Below, piece after piece: positions 1 to 7,616 of a DNA stretch of 64,000 nt. Source of the stretch: Sphingomonas suaedae (GTDB lineage Bacteria; Pseudomonadota; Alphaproteobacteria; Sphingomonadales; Sphingomonadaceae). Position 1 is the stretch's first letter. Each line of letters starts with the position of its first letter. Location: contig NZ_CP042239.1 of NCBI RefSeq assembly GCF_007833215.1, forward strand, positions 1,922,001 through 1,986,000, read 5' to 3'. The translations under genes and the position numbers were made by a program. The notes under the pieces are model-generated. The model ran no database searches, was not told the origin of the DNA, and saw nothing but the letters and a program-made list of their open reading frames with translations.

Positions 1-395
1 ATGCCGCGCGCTATGGCATCGATCCCAGGCGGGTCGGGTTCATGGGCTTTTCCGCGGGCGGGTTCCTGACCCGATCGGTGGTCGCGCAGGGCGGCGCGAC
101 GATGCCGGCCTTCGCCGCGCCGATTTATCCCAACATGGCCGCGATGACCGTGCCTGCCGACGCGCCGCCGATGTTCGTGGCGATCGCGGCGGACGATTTC
201 CTGCTGCGCAATGTCGACGGCTTTCCGCTGGTCGAGTCCTATCGCAAGGCCGGACGCCCCATCGAGTTTCACCTGCTTGCCAATGGCGGCCATGGCTTCG
301 GCCTCGGCCGTCCCGGCACGGCGTCGTCGGAGTGGATCGAGCAGTTCTACCGCTGGCTCGACAGCATCGGGATGCTGGAGAGCGCCGACCGTTGA
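1..395 (+). CDS. Alpha/beta hydrolase (esterase/lipase-like), 3' part
   Basis: The gene enters from the left edge; its frame is open from base 3. The visible 130 or so residues are the C-terminal half of an alpha/beta hydrolase. The nucleophile elbow G-F-S-A-G-G is followed by an acid in A-I-A-A-D-D and a histidine in N-G-G-H-G-F-G, so Ser, Asp and His appear in the order expected for the fold. The pattern fits BD-FAE-like carbohydrate or acetyl esterases, often found in polysaccharide and glycoside loci, which suits the glycoside genes to the right. The start and any signal peptide lie outside the window. The substrate cannot be told from sequence. Confidence 0.85.
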   Translation, partial: AARYGIDPRRVGFMGFSAGGFLTRSVVAQGGATMPAFAAPIYPNMAAMTVPADAPPMFVAIAADDFLLRNVDGFPLVESYRKAGRPIEFHLLANGGHGFGLGRPGTASSEWIEQFYRWLDSIGMLESADR

Positions 396-414
396 ACCGC
401 CGAACGCATTCCGA

Positions 415-2106
415 CTAGATCGCTCCGGCCTTGAGTTGTTCGACCGCGTGGTTCGCGGCGCGCGCGGTCAGCGCCATATAGGTGAGCGAGGGGTTCTGGC
501 ACGCGGTCGAGCTCATCTGCGCGCCATCGGTCACGAAGAGATTGGCGATGTCGTGCGCCTGGCTCCACTTGTTCAGCACCGATGTCGCCGGATCATTGCC
601 CATGCGCGCGCCGCCCATTTCGTGAATCGCGCTGCCGCCCGGATTGGGCCGGTCGAACCCCATGATGACCTGCCCCCCGGCCTGGGTCATCATGTCGGCC
701 GCGTCCGCCTTGGCCTGTGCCAGCGCGGCATGTTCTTCGGCACCGAACGCAAAGGCGACCTTGAGCACGGGCAGGCCGTTGGCATCGGTTCGCGTGTGGT
801 CCAGCGTGAGCCGGTTGCTCGCGCGCGGCACGCAATCGGCAAAGGCGACCAGCACCATCCGCCACGGCCCCGGCGGCTGGAGCGAGTCCTTGTATGCGGC
901 GCCGATCCCAGCCTCGCGCTTGCCGCGCGTCCAGCCCGACTGCAGCGCGCCGCCCTGAAAAGAGAAGCCGCGGCTGTGTCCGACGCCGTCCATCGCATCC
1001 ATGTTGCGAAAGCGCGGGATGACGATCCCGGTCGGCCGATTGCCGAAGGTCGTCCATTGTTCGAACCCCGGCATCAGCGCGATCGCCGCCAGCGTGCTGG
1101 CATGATCCATGATGTGGGTGCCCAGCACCCCGCTGGTATTGGCCAACCCGTTCGGCATCGCGTCGCTGGCGGAATTGAGCAGCAGATGGACGGAGTTGAA
1201 CGCGCCGGCGTTGAGGAACACCATCCGCGCGGTCGCGCTCACCCGCGCCTTGCTCTTCGTATCGATCCAGCGCACGCCGGTTACGCGGCGCGTCGCGGGA
1301 TCGTAATCGACCTTTTCCACCACCGCATCGGTGATGAGCGTGAGGTTGCCGGTCTTCTGCGCGGCCGGCAGCGTGCTCGATTGCGTCGAGAAATAGGCGC
1401 CATAGGAACAGCCGCGCGCGCAGATCGACCGGCGCTGGCATTCGCTACGTCCCTCCTTGGCCTGGGTCAGGTTGGCGGCGCGGCCGATGGTCAGCCGCCG
1501 CTCGGGCCAGCGCGCCGAGATCCGCTCGCGCACCGCCTGCTCGACGACGTTGAGCGCCATCGGCGGCTGGAACTTGCCGTCGGGTAGCTGCGGCAGGCCT
1601 TCCGCCGCGCCCGATACGCCGATGAATTCCTCGACCTTATCGTACCACGGCGCGAGGTCGGCATAGCGGATCGGCCAGTCGGTGCCATGGCCATCGCGCG
1701 CATTGGCGCCGAAGTCATAGTCCGACCAGCGATAGGATTGCCGACCCCAGGTCAGCGACCTGCCCCCCAGATTATAGCTGCGGAACCAGTTGAAATCGGT
1801 CCCCTCGGCCCGACTGTACGGATTTTCGGCATCGTTGACGAAATGCGGCTCGGTAAATTCGGTGAAGTGCCGGTTGAGCATCTGCACCGGATATTCGCGC
1901 GCATAGTTCTCCGCGTCGCCGAGCCCGCGAAACGGCATTTCCCAAGGCGCCTTGGTCTCGTTCACATAACCGGTCTGGTGCTCGATCATCCGCCCGCGTT
2001 CGAGCATCAACACCTTGAGGCCCGCTTCGGCGAGCTCCTTGGCCGCCCATCCGCCGGTAATGCCGGAGCCGACGACGATCGCGTCGAACTGCATGTCCTG
2101 CGCCAT
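415..2106 (-). CDS. GMC-family FAD dehydrogenase, glucoside 3-dehydrogenase-like large subunit
   Basis: 563 residues. The N-terminus holds the FAD-binding Rossmann motif V-G-S-G-I-T-G-G-W-A followed by the acidic E-R-G end. The C-terminus has the GMC catalytic region with I-H-E-M-G-G-A-R-M-G and the late N-P-S-L-T segment. This subtype pairs with a 'gluconate 2-dehydrogenase subunit 3' protein, which is the gene directly upstream; its stop and this ATG share one base (TGATG), so translation is probably coupled. Relatives in Caulobacter (LacA) and Agrobacterium oxidise C3 of the sugar in glycosides to 3-keto-glycosides and pass electrons to the membrane chain. The lack of its own signal fits co-export with the Tat-targeted small subunit. 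The 3-keto role here is inferred from subtype and from the TIM-barrel and Gfo/Idh neighbours. Confidence 0.85.
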   Translation of the reverse strand: MAQDMQFDAIVVGSGITGGWAAKELAEAGLKVLMLERGRMIEHQTGYVNETKAPWEMPFRGLGDAENYAREYPVQMLNRHFTEFTEPHFVNDAENPYSRAEGTDFNWFRSYNLGGRSLTWGRQSYRWSDYDFGANARDGHGTDWPIRYADLAPWYDKVEEFIGVSGAAEGLPQLPDGKFQPPMALNVVEQAVRERISARWPERRLTIGRAANLTQAKEGRSECQRRSICARGCSYGAYFSTQSSTLPAAQKTGNLTLITDAVVEKVDYDPATRRVTGVRWIDTKSKARVSATARMVFLNAGAFNSVHLLLNSASDAMPNGLANTSGVLGTHIMDHASTLAAIALMPGFEQWTTFGNRPTGIVIPRFRNMDAMDGVGHSRGFSFQGGALQSGWTRGKREAGIGAAYKDSLQPPGPWRMVLVAFADCVPRASNRLTLDHTRTDANGLPVLKVAFAFGAEEHAALAQAKADAADMMTQAGGQVIMGFDRPNPGGSAIHEMGGARMGNDPATSVLNKWSQAHDIANLFVTDGAQMSSTACQNPSLTYMALTARAANHAVEQLKAGAI

Positions 2107-2729
2107 CAGCCGAAATCCACTGCGGTCCAGTCGCTCGAATATGCGCGCTCGCCGGACTTCAGCGGCACCGCGGGATCGAAGAGGCCCGGCGTCAGCTCAT
2201 AGCGCAGCTCGCGTGCGCCGCCGGTTTCGGACGTGTAATAGCCGGTCAGGATCAATCCCTTCACCTTTTTCCATGGATGGTCGCCCTGCGCCGCATAGGC
2301 ATCGGCGTCGAATTTGGTCAGCACGGCCGCGCGGCGCGCTTCGGACTTGCCGACCCAGTCGCCATTTGCCGCGCGGTCGAGCTCCGCCTCGAGCCAGGCG
2401 ACGAAGCGCAAGCTGCCGTCGGGGCGCACGTGACCGGTGGCGAGCGGCGGCAGCGCCTGCGATGCAGCCGGCCGGCGCGTTCCGTCCAGCCCATGCGCGA
2501 GCGCGAGGATCACGAAATCGCCGACGCCGACGTCACCGGCGCCGGGCGTGCCGGTACGCGGAACAACGAGTTGACTGACAGCGCGCATCATCGTCCGCTG
2601 GCGATCGGTCGGTGCGTCATCCTCGGTCTGCCGCGACAGCATCGATACGGCCGCGGGCATACCGACCACGGCTGCCATCAATGCCGCCGCACCGCCAAAT
2701 TCGCGTCTGGTCCATCCCGTCTGGGACAT
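2106..2729 (-). CDS. Gluconate 2-dehydrogenase subunit 3 family protein, Tat-targeted small subunit
   Basis: 207 residues. The N-terminus carries T-R-R-E-F-G-G followed by a hydrophobic stretch, a clear twin-arginine signal. The body matches the small subunit of membrane-bound GMC dehydrogenases (LacC-like), which acts as an export partner and structural chaperone for the FAD subunit. It is first in a two-gene operon with the dehydrogenase, one base of overlap. A palindromic operator (2780-2795) lies 51 bp upstream, in the divergent gap it shares with the redoxin gene. No cytochrome c subunit follows in the operon, so the electron acceptor is unknown. Confidence 0.85.
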   Translation of the reverse strand: MSQTGWTRREFGGAAALMAAVVGMPAAVSMLSRQTEDDAPTDRQRTMMRAVSQLVVPRTGTPGAGDVGVGDFVILALAHGLDGTRRPAASQALPPLATGHVRPDGSLRFVAWLEAELDRAANGDWVGKSEARRAAVLTKFDADAYAAQGDHPWKKVKGLILTGYYTSETGGARELRYELTPGLFDPAVPLKSGERAYSSDWTAVDFG

Positions 2730-2779
2730 GCCTTTCCCTCTCCCCGTCGATCCTTGCCGACCTCGAACGCGGCTGATAT

Positions 2780-2795
2780 CAGAATGTATATTCTA
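2780..2795. promoter_or_regulatory. Palindromic operator site 1
   Basis: The sequence cAGAAT-GTAT-ATTCTa is a near-perfect inverted repeat in the divergent gap between the GMC dehydrogenase operon (minus) and the redoxin gene (plus). The same 16-base pattern occurs in four other intergenic gaps of this island. It is probably a TetR-family operator controlling both directions. Confidence 0.6.
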
Positions 2796-2814
2796 TTTCT
2801 AGCGGGAGAGTTGA

Positions 2815-3426
2815 ATGCTTCGCATGTCACGCATGATGCCATTGGGCACTCCCGCGCCCGACTTCGCCCTCACCGACACGACCGGCACCGTGCGCACGCT
2901 GGCGGACGTTGCGGGTCCGGAGGGCCTGGTCGTCGCGTTCATCTGCAACCACTGCCCCTTCGTGCTGCATCTGATCGATGGATTCGTCGCGTTCGCCAGA
3001 GAGTATCAGGAACGCGGCATCGGGGTGGTGGCGATCTCGTCGAACGATATCGTCGAGTTCCCCGAGGACGATTTCGAGCACATGGTCGCGTTCGCTGCCG
3101 ATCGCGGCTTCACCTTTCCCTATCTCCACGATCCCGATCAGCGTGTCGCGATCGCTTATGAGGCGATCTGCACACCCGACTTCTTCCTGTTCGATGGCGA
3201 TCTGCGGCTATTCTATGCCGGGCAATTCGACGCGAGCCGGCCCAAGATCAACCGCCCGCCCGTGCCGGGACTGCCACCGCTGCGGACGGACCTGCCGGTG
3301 ACCGGCGCGGACCTGCGCGGTGCGGCGGACGCGCTGCTGGCCGGCGGGCAGCCGCCCCAGCCGCAGCGACCCAGCGCAGGCTGTTCGATCAAGTGGCTCG
3401 CAGGGAATGCGCCGACATGGGCGTGA
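2815..3426 (+). CDS. Thioredoxin-fold redoxin (AhpC/TSA type)
   Basis: 203 residues. Opens with G-T-P-A-P-D-F-A-L-T-D, the start of the peroxiredoxin/redoxin fold, and has a Cys pair in I-C-N-H-C-P (C44 and C47). The T-P-D-F-F-L-F segment supplies the cis-Pro region. No signal peptide is visible, so it is probably cytoplasmic. A good Shine-Dalgarno (GGGAGAG, 4 bases before the ATG) supports the start. It is divergent from the GMC operon and has operator site 1 about 20 bp upstream, so it probably belongs to the same regulon; a redox-protective role next to an oxidase-like flavoenzyme is an inference. It overlaps the next gene by 10 bases. Confidence 0.8.
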   Translation: MLRMSRMMPLGTPAPDFALTDTTGTVRTLADVAGPEGLVVAFICNHCPFVLHLIDGFVAFAREYQERGIGVVAISSNDIVEFPEDDFEHMVAFAADRGFTFPYLHDPDQRVAIAYEAICTPDFFLFDGDLRLFYAGQFDASRPKINRPPVPGLPPLRTDLPVTGADLRGAADALLAGGQPPQPQRPSAGCSIKWLAGNAPTWA

Positions 3427-3956
3427 CGATCGTCGACCGCATCTGGGTGCCCTCCGCCGCCGTCGTGCCGCAGGAGCGCGGCACCGATTATTTCGCGCCG
3501 GTCGACGGCGCGGACTGGTCCGATGGGTTCGGGTGGCACCGCGGCTTCTTTTCGAGCTTCCGCTTGCGCGCGGGCAAGGACGCCTGGTTTCACTTCCCGC
3601 TGCCAACGCCTGTCACGCGCGCGGGAGCGGCGATGGCGCTCGCCGAACTTTCGGTGATGTGGGAGGTGCTGGACGGCGCACGGATTCATTGGATGGTGCT
3701 GCAGCATGGCGGGATGGAGCGCCTGCCGCTGACCGAACGGCTGGCAGAGCCGCCGAGCGAAGCGGCGCCGTTCGATCCACCCGAACAGTGGCGCGACTAT
3801 TATCCGCGGTCCAATCGCCGCCTGACCACATTGCCGTTTGAAACCGCGCTGCCGCTGCGGTTCGGACTCCAGCTGTGCGTCGGCGTCAGCGCGACCGAAA
3901 CCGACGGCACCGTCAGGTTCTACGGCGCAGGGGCCGGCTTCACCTCTTCCGGCTGA
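3417..3956 (+). CDS. Hypothetical protein, about 179 residues
   Basis: I do not recognise the family. It begins M-G-V-T-I-V-D-R-I-W-V-P and is rich in aromatic residues (W-S-D-G-F-G-W-H, Y-Y-P-R-S-N-R-R) with no signal peptide, membrane segment or obvious catalytic motif. The start at 3417 overlaps the redoxin stop by 10 bases; an in-frame ATG at 3393 is also possible. The tight overlap suggests co-translation with the redoxin gene. Its 3' end overlaps the convergent symporter gene by 37 bases. Confidence 0.6.
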   Translation: MGVTIVDRIWVPSAAVVPQERGTDYFAPVDGADWSDGFGWHRGFFSSFRLRAGKDAWFHFPLPTPVTRAGAAMALAELSVMWEVLDGARIHWMVLQHGGMERLPLTERLAEPPSEAAPFDPPEQWRDYYPRSNRRLTTLPFETALPLRFGLQLCVGVSATETDGTVRFYGAGAGFTSSG

Positions 3957-5422
3957 GCGTCGATGGCGCGGAGCCGGGCGAGGTTGGCCCGAATCCGCGC
4001 CTGTTTTTCCGCCGAGACATCGAACCGGCCGACCAGCCAGGCCATCGCCGTTCCGGCCACCAGGATCAGGCCGGTGAAGAACCAGGCCAATGCGCGCACC
4101 TTGTCCTGGGGCATTTGGTCGACCGGCAGCCCGACGGGAAAGTCGATGATGCCGAGGAAGGATCCGGCGAACAGCGCGACCAGCCCGCTGCCGACCTGAA
4201 GCCCGATGAACATGAAGCTCGCCACCAGCCCCTGCTGCGGTTTGCCGGTGTTCGCCTCATGCTCGTCGCCGATATCGTAGGTTACCGTGTTGAACGGCAC
4301 GACATACAGGCCATAGGCGAGCCCGCCGAGCACGCGGAACGCGAAGACGAATGCCCCGATCGCCGCGGTGGCGGGCGGCGGCGACAGTCCGAACAGCGGC
4401 AACAGCACCGCCCCGGCCTGCACCACGAAGAACACGGCAAGACCGGAGATCATCGCCGCGCGCGTGCCGACCAGCTTCATCCAGGCGGGCGCGAGGAACA
4501 TCGCGACCATCGACCCCAGCACCCCGGCGATCAGCAGCCGCGGGGTCCAGCTGCCGTCGAGCTGCCAGAAATAGGTGGCGAGGTGGAGCGTCAGCTGGTT
4601 GACCACCGAATTGGTGAACAGGACGAGCAGCGCGACGAGCAGCAAGCGCCCGACATTGGGGGTGATGCGGATCGCCGCGACCAGGCGGCGGAACAGCTGG
4701 AGCAGCGTCTCGGGCGCCTCGCTTGCAATGCTCCGGTCCAGTTGCTCGACCGTGCGCATCCGCGCCCGGGTGCCGATCAGGCCGACGACCATCAGCGCCG
4801 CCCCCGCCCCGGCGATGAACAGCCCGAAATCGGGATAGGGTGCCGGGTTGAGCTGCGGCTTGCTGAAGCCACCCCCGGGCACGAAGAACCAGGCGAACGC
4901 CGCCCAGGGCACGGTCAGGATCGCGAGCTGATTGCCGAGGTTGCGCATCACCGCGACGATATTGCGCTCGCCGCTCTCGCGCGTCAGCTCGCCGCCCATC
5001 GCATAGGCCGGCACGGTCCAGAAGGAGATTCCGACGCGCGCGAGCAGCCCGAAGCCGAGCAGCCAGGCAAAGATCTGCCATTGCTCAAGTCCCCCCGGCA
5101 CGCGGAACACCATCGCGATGCCGACCGCGAACGGCACGACCGCCGCCGCCATCAGCGTGTGCCGACGACCGAGCGGCGCGCGGTCCATCCGGTCCGACAG
5201 CGCCCCGATATAGGGGTCCGCCACAGCATCGAAGACGAGGATGATCGCCAGCGCGAGACCGAGCAGCAGTCCGTCGAGCCCGACCACCTGCGCATAGAAG
5301 AACAGCACGAAGGCGTCCCAGGCGAAGCTCTTGATCAGCTCCGGCATGGCACAGGCCATGAAGGCGAAGCGGGTCGGCCAGCCGAGCCGCGGCAGGATGC
5401 CACCCTGCTCCGCCGCGACCAT
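3920..5422 (-). CDS. MFS sugar:cation symporter (GPH/MelB type)
   Basis: 500 residues with about twelve hydrophobic segments. The cytoplasmic-loop signature D-A-V-A-D-P-Y-I-G-A-L-S-D-R and G-R-R-H-T are typical of the glycoside-pentoside-hexuronide symporter family, which moves glycosides or their oxidised products across the inner membrane. The frame stays open upstream, but the ATG at 5422 overlaps the stop of the isomerase gene by one base (TGATG), which fixes the likely start. It is the last gene of the operon that begins with the C-glycoside deglycosidase-like pair, so it probably imports the substrate of those enzymes. Confidence 0.9.
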   Translation of the reverse strand: MVAAEQGGILPRLGWPTRFAFMACAMPELIKSFAWDAFVLFFYAQVVGLDGLLLGLALAIILVFDAVADPYIGALSDRMDRAPLGRRHTLMAAAVVPFAVGIAMVFRVPGGLEQWQIFAWLLGFGLLARVGISFWTVPAYAMGGELTRESGERNIVAVMRNLGNQLAILTVPWAAFAWFFVPGGGFSKPQLNPAPYPDFGLFIAGAGAALMVVGLIGTRARMRTVEQLDRSIASEAPETLLQLFRRLVAAIRITPNVGRLLLVALLVLFTNSVVNQLTLHLATYFWQLDGSWTPRLLIAGVLGSMVAMFLAPAWMKLVGTRAAMISGLAVFFVVQAGAVLLPLFGLSPPPATAAIGAFVFAFRVLGGLAYGLYVVPFNTVTYDIGDEHEANTGKPQQGLVASFMFIGLQVGSGLVALFAGSFLGIIDFPVGLPVDQMPQDKVRALAWFFTGLILVAGTAMAWLVGRFDVSAEKQARIRANLARLRAIDAQPEEVKPAPAP

Positions 5423-6477
5423 CAGCCAATCCCCATGATGCGCTTGTTCAGCGCACGATCGGCACCACCCGCCGCGAAATCGTCGAACGCATGGTCGGTG
5501 ACGCGAATGATGTGGCGGTCGATGAACGGCGCGCCCTCCGCCGCCCCCTGTTCGGGATGCTTGAGCGCGCATTCCCATTCGAGCACCGCCCAGCCGGCAA
5601 AGTCGTTCGCCGCCATCTTCGAGAAGATGCCGCCGAAATCGACCTGTCCGTCGCCGAGCGAGCGGAAGCGGCCGGGCCGGTCGACCCAGCCCTGGTACCC
5701 GCCATAGACGCCCGAACGGCCATTGGGACGGAACTCGGCATCCTTGACGTGGAAGCATTTGATGCGGTCGTGATAGATGTCGATGAACGCCAGATAATCG
5801 AGCTGCTGCAGCACGAAATGGCTGGGATCGTACAGGATGTTGGCGCGCGGATGATTGCCGACACGCTCGAGGAACATCTCGAACGTCACGCCGTCGTGCA
5901 GGTCCTCGCCCGGGTGGATCTCGAAGCCGATATCGACGCCCTCGCCGTCGAAATGATCGAGGATCGGGCGCCAGCGTCGCGCCAGCTCGTCGAACGCATC
6001 CTCGATCAGGCCAGCCGGGCGCTGCGGCCAGGGATAGACATAGGGCCAGGCGAGCGCGCCCGAGAAGCTGGCATGGGCGGCAAGGCCAAGGCGGCGGCTG
6101 GCGGTCGCTGCCTTCTTCACCTGATCCACCGCCCATAGCTGCCGCGCCGCCGGATTGTCGCGCACATGCTCCGCCGCAAAGCCGTCGAACTGCGCGTCAT
6201 AGGCGGGATGCACCGCGACCAGCTGGCCCTGGAGATGCGTCGACAGCTCGGTGATGACGAGGCCATGCGAGGCGGCGATGCCCGCCACTTCGTCGCAATA
6301 ATCCTGGCTCTCCGCGGCGCGGTCGAGGTCGAACAGGCGCTTGTCCCAGCTCGGAATCTGGATGCCCTTATATCCGAGCGACGCGACCCAGGCCGCGATG
6401 CTGTCGAGCGAATTGAACGGCGCGGCATCGCCCGCGAATTGGGCGAGGAAGATGCCCGGTCCCTTCAACGTCTTCAT
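5422..6477 (-). CDS. Sugar phosphate isomerase/epimerase-like TIM-barrel protein
   Basis: 351 residues of the xylose-isomerase-like TIM-barrel superfamily (AP endonuclease 2 fold). Likely metal ligands sit in F-E-I-H-P-G-E, L-Y-D-P-S-H-F, C-F-H-V-K-D-A and L-E-W-E-C. Members of this group act on keto-sugars as isomerases, epimerases, or 3-keto-glycoside-cleaving enzymes. The gene lies between a Gfo/Idh/MocA oxidoreductase (10 bp upstream) and the symporter (1 bp overlap), a trio typical of 3-keto-sugar pathways. The exact reaction is unknown. Confidence 0.85.
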   Translation of the reverse strand: MKTLKGPGIFLAQFAGDAAPFNSLDSIAAWVASLGYKGIQIPSWDKRLFDLDRAAESQDYCDEVAGIAASHGLVITELSTHLQGQLVAVHPAYDAQFDGFAAEHVRDNPAARQLWAVDQVKKAATASRRLGLAAHASFSGALAWPYVYPWPQRPAGLIEDAFDELARRWRPILDHFDGEGVDIGFEIHPGEDLHDGVTFEMFLERVGNHPRANILYDPSHFVLQQLDYLAFIDIYHDRIKCFHVKDAEFRPNGRSGVYGGYQGWVDRPGRFRSLGDGQVDFGGIFSKMAANDFAGWAVLEWECALKHPEQGAAEGAPFIDRHIIRVTDHAFDDFAAGGADRALNKRIMGIG

Positions 6478-6487
6478 CGCGCTCTCC

Positions 6488-7600
6488 TCATAGCTTCAGA
6501 TCGACCCAACCGGCCTCGTTGCGGCTTGCCGTCACCGCCGTCTCGATGAACGCCATGCCGCGCAGCCCCTCGGTCGCGTCGGGCAGCAGCGGCGCGACCT
6601 CGCCCCGCAGCAGGGCGGCGAAATCGCGGTAGAGATTGGCGAACGCCTCCAGATAGCCCTCGGGATGCCCACCAGGCGTGCGGGTCCGCGCGCGGGCATC
6701 GGGCCCGAGCGACGCATCGCCCGCACGGACGATCTCGGTGCGCCCGTCGATATGATGCAGCGTCAGGTCGTTGGGCGTCTCCTGCCGCCACGTCAGCCCG
6801 CCGGTCTCGCCATAGACGCGGATGCGCAGCCCGTTGAGCTCGCCCACCTCGATCTGCGAGGCGAGCAGGACGCCGCGCGCGCCATTGTCGAAGCGCAGCA
6901 GGACCGAGCAGTCGTCGTCGAGCGCCCGACCCGGGACCACCGCCGCAAGGTCAGCGAGCAGGCGCGTGACGCGCAGCCCGGTCACGAACTCGGCGAGCTG
7001 AAAGGCGTGGACCCCGATATCGCCGATGCACCCGCCCGCGCCCGACCGCGCCGGATCGACACGCCATTCCGCCTGCTTCCCCTCGGCGGGGCCAGCGAGC
7101 CAGCCCTGCGAATATTCGACCACGGCCTTGCGCACCGTCCCGATCGCGCCCGCGGCAATGCGCGCGCGCGCCTCGCGCACCAGCGGATAGCCCGAATAGG
7201 TGTAGGTGAGCGCATAGGGACGCCCGGCGGTCGCGACGAGGTCGGCCAGCGCGCGCGCCTCCGCCAGCGACGCAGTCATCGGCTTGTCGCTCATCACCGC
7301 GACCCCGGCGGTAAGCGCGGCGCGCGCGGCGGGCAGATGATGATGGTTGGGACTGACGATCGACACGAAATCGATCCCGTCCGCGCGCGCAGCCTCTCCT
7401 GCGAACATCGTGTCGAGGTCGGGATAGGCGCGGTCGGGATCGATATGATAGTCCGCGGCGGCCGCGCGCGATCGGTCGGGATCGCTGCTGAACACGCCCG
7501 CAACCAGCTCGATCTCGCGATCGAGTTCGGCGGCGATGCGGTGGATCGGGCCGATAAACGCGCCCGGTCCGCCGCCGATCATCCCCATTCGCAACCGCAT
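6488..7600 (-). CDS. Gfo/Idh/MocA family NAD(P)-dependent oxidoreductase
   Basis: 370 residues. Opens with G-M-I-G-G-G-P-G-A-F-I-G, the Rossmann dinucleotide loop. The usual E-K-P motif is present as D-K-P (V-M-S-D-K-P-M-T), and the active-site G-D-I-G-V-H-A-F-Q supplies the Asp and His. Family members oxidise or reduce sugar hydroxyls, often at C3, and several work with the neighbouring type of TIM-barrel enzyme. Here it probably interconverts a 3-keto sugar and the parent sugar in the cytoplasm. It sits in the middle of the glycoside operon with 10-16 bp spacing on both sides. Confidence 0.9.
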   Translation of the reverse strand: MRLRMGMIGGGPGAFIGPIHRIAAELDREIELVAGVFSSDPDRSRAAAADYHIDPDRAYPDLDTMFAGEAARADGIDFVSIVSPNHHHLPAARAALTAGVAVMSDKPMTASLAEARALADLVATAGRPYALTYTYSGYPLVREARARIAAGAIGTVRKAVVEYSQGWLAGPAEGKQAEWRVDPARSGAGGCIGDIGVHAFQLAEFVTGLRVTRLLADLAAVVPGRALDDDCSVLLRFDNGARGVLLASQIEVGELNGLRIRVYGETGGLTWRQETPNDLTLHHIDGRTEIVRAGDASLGPDARARTRTPGGHPEGYLEAFANLYRDFAALLRGEVAPLLPDATEGLRGMAFIETAVTASRNEAGWVDLKL

Positions 7601-7616
7601 AGCCGGCCTCCCCGCG

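Noticed and set aside
3875..5707. 610-codon plus-strand open frame
   Set aside because: Antisense to the symporter; composition is charge-biased and no motif is present.
5423..6136. Upstream extension of the symporter reading frame
   Set aside because: It runs inside the isomerase gene in another frame; the TGATG overlap at 5422 gives the natural start.
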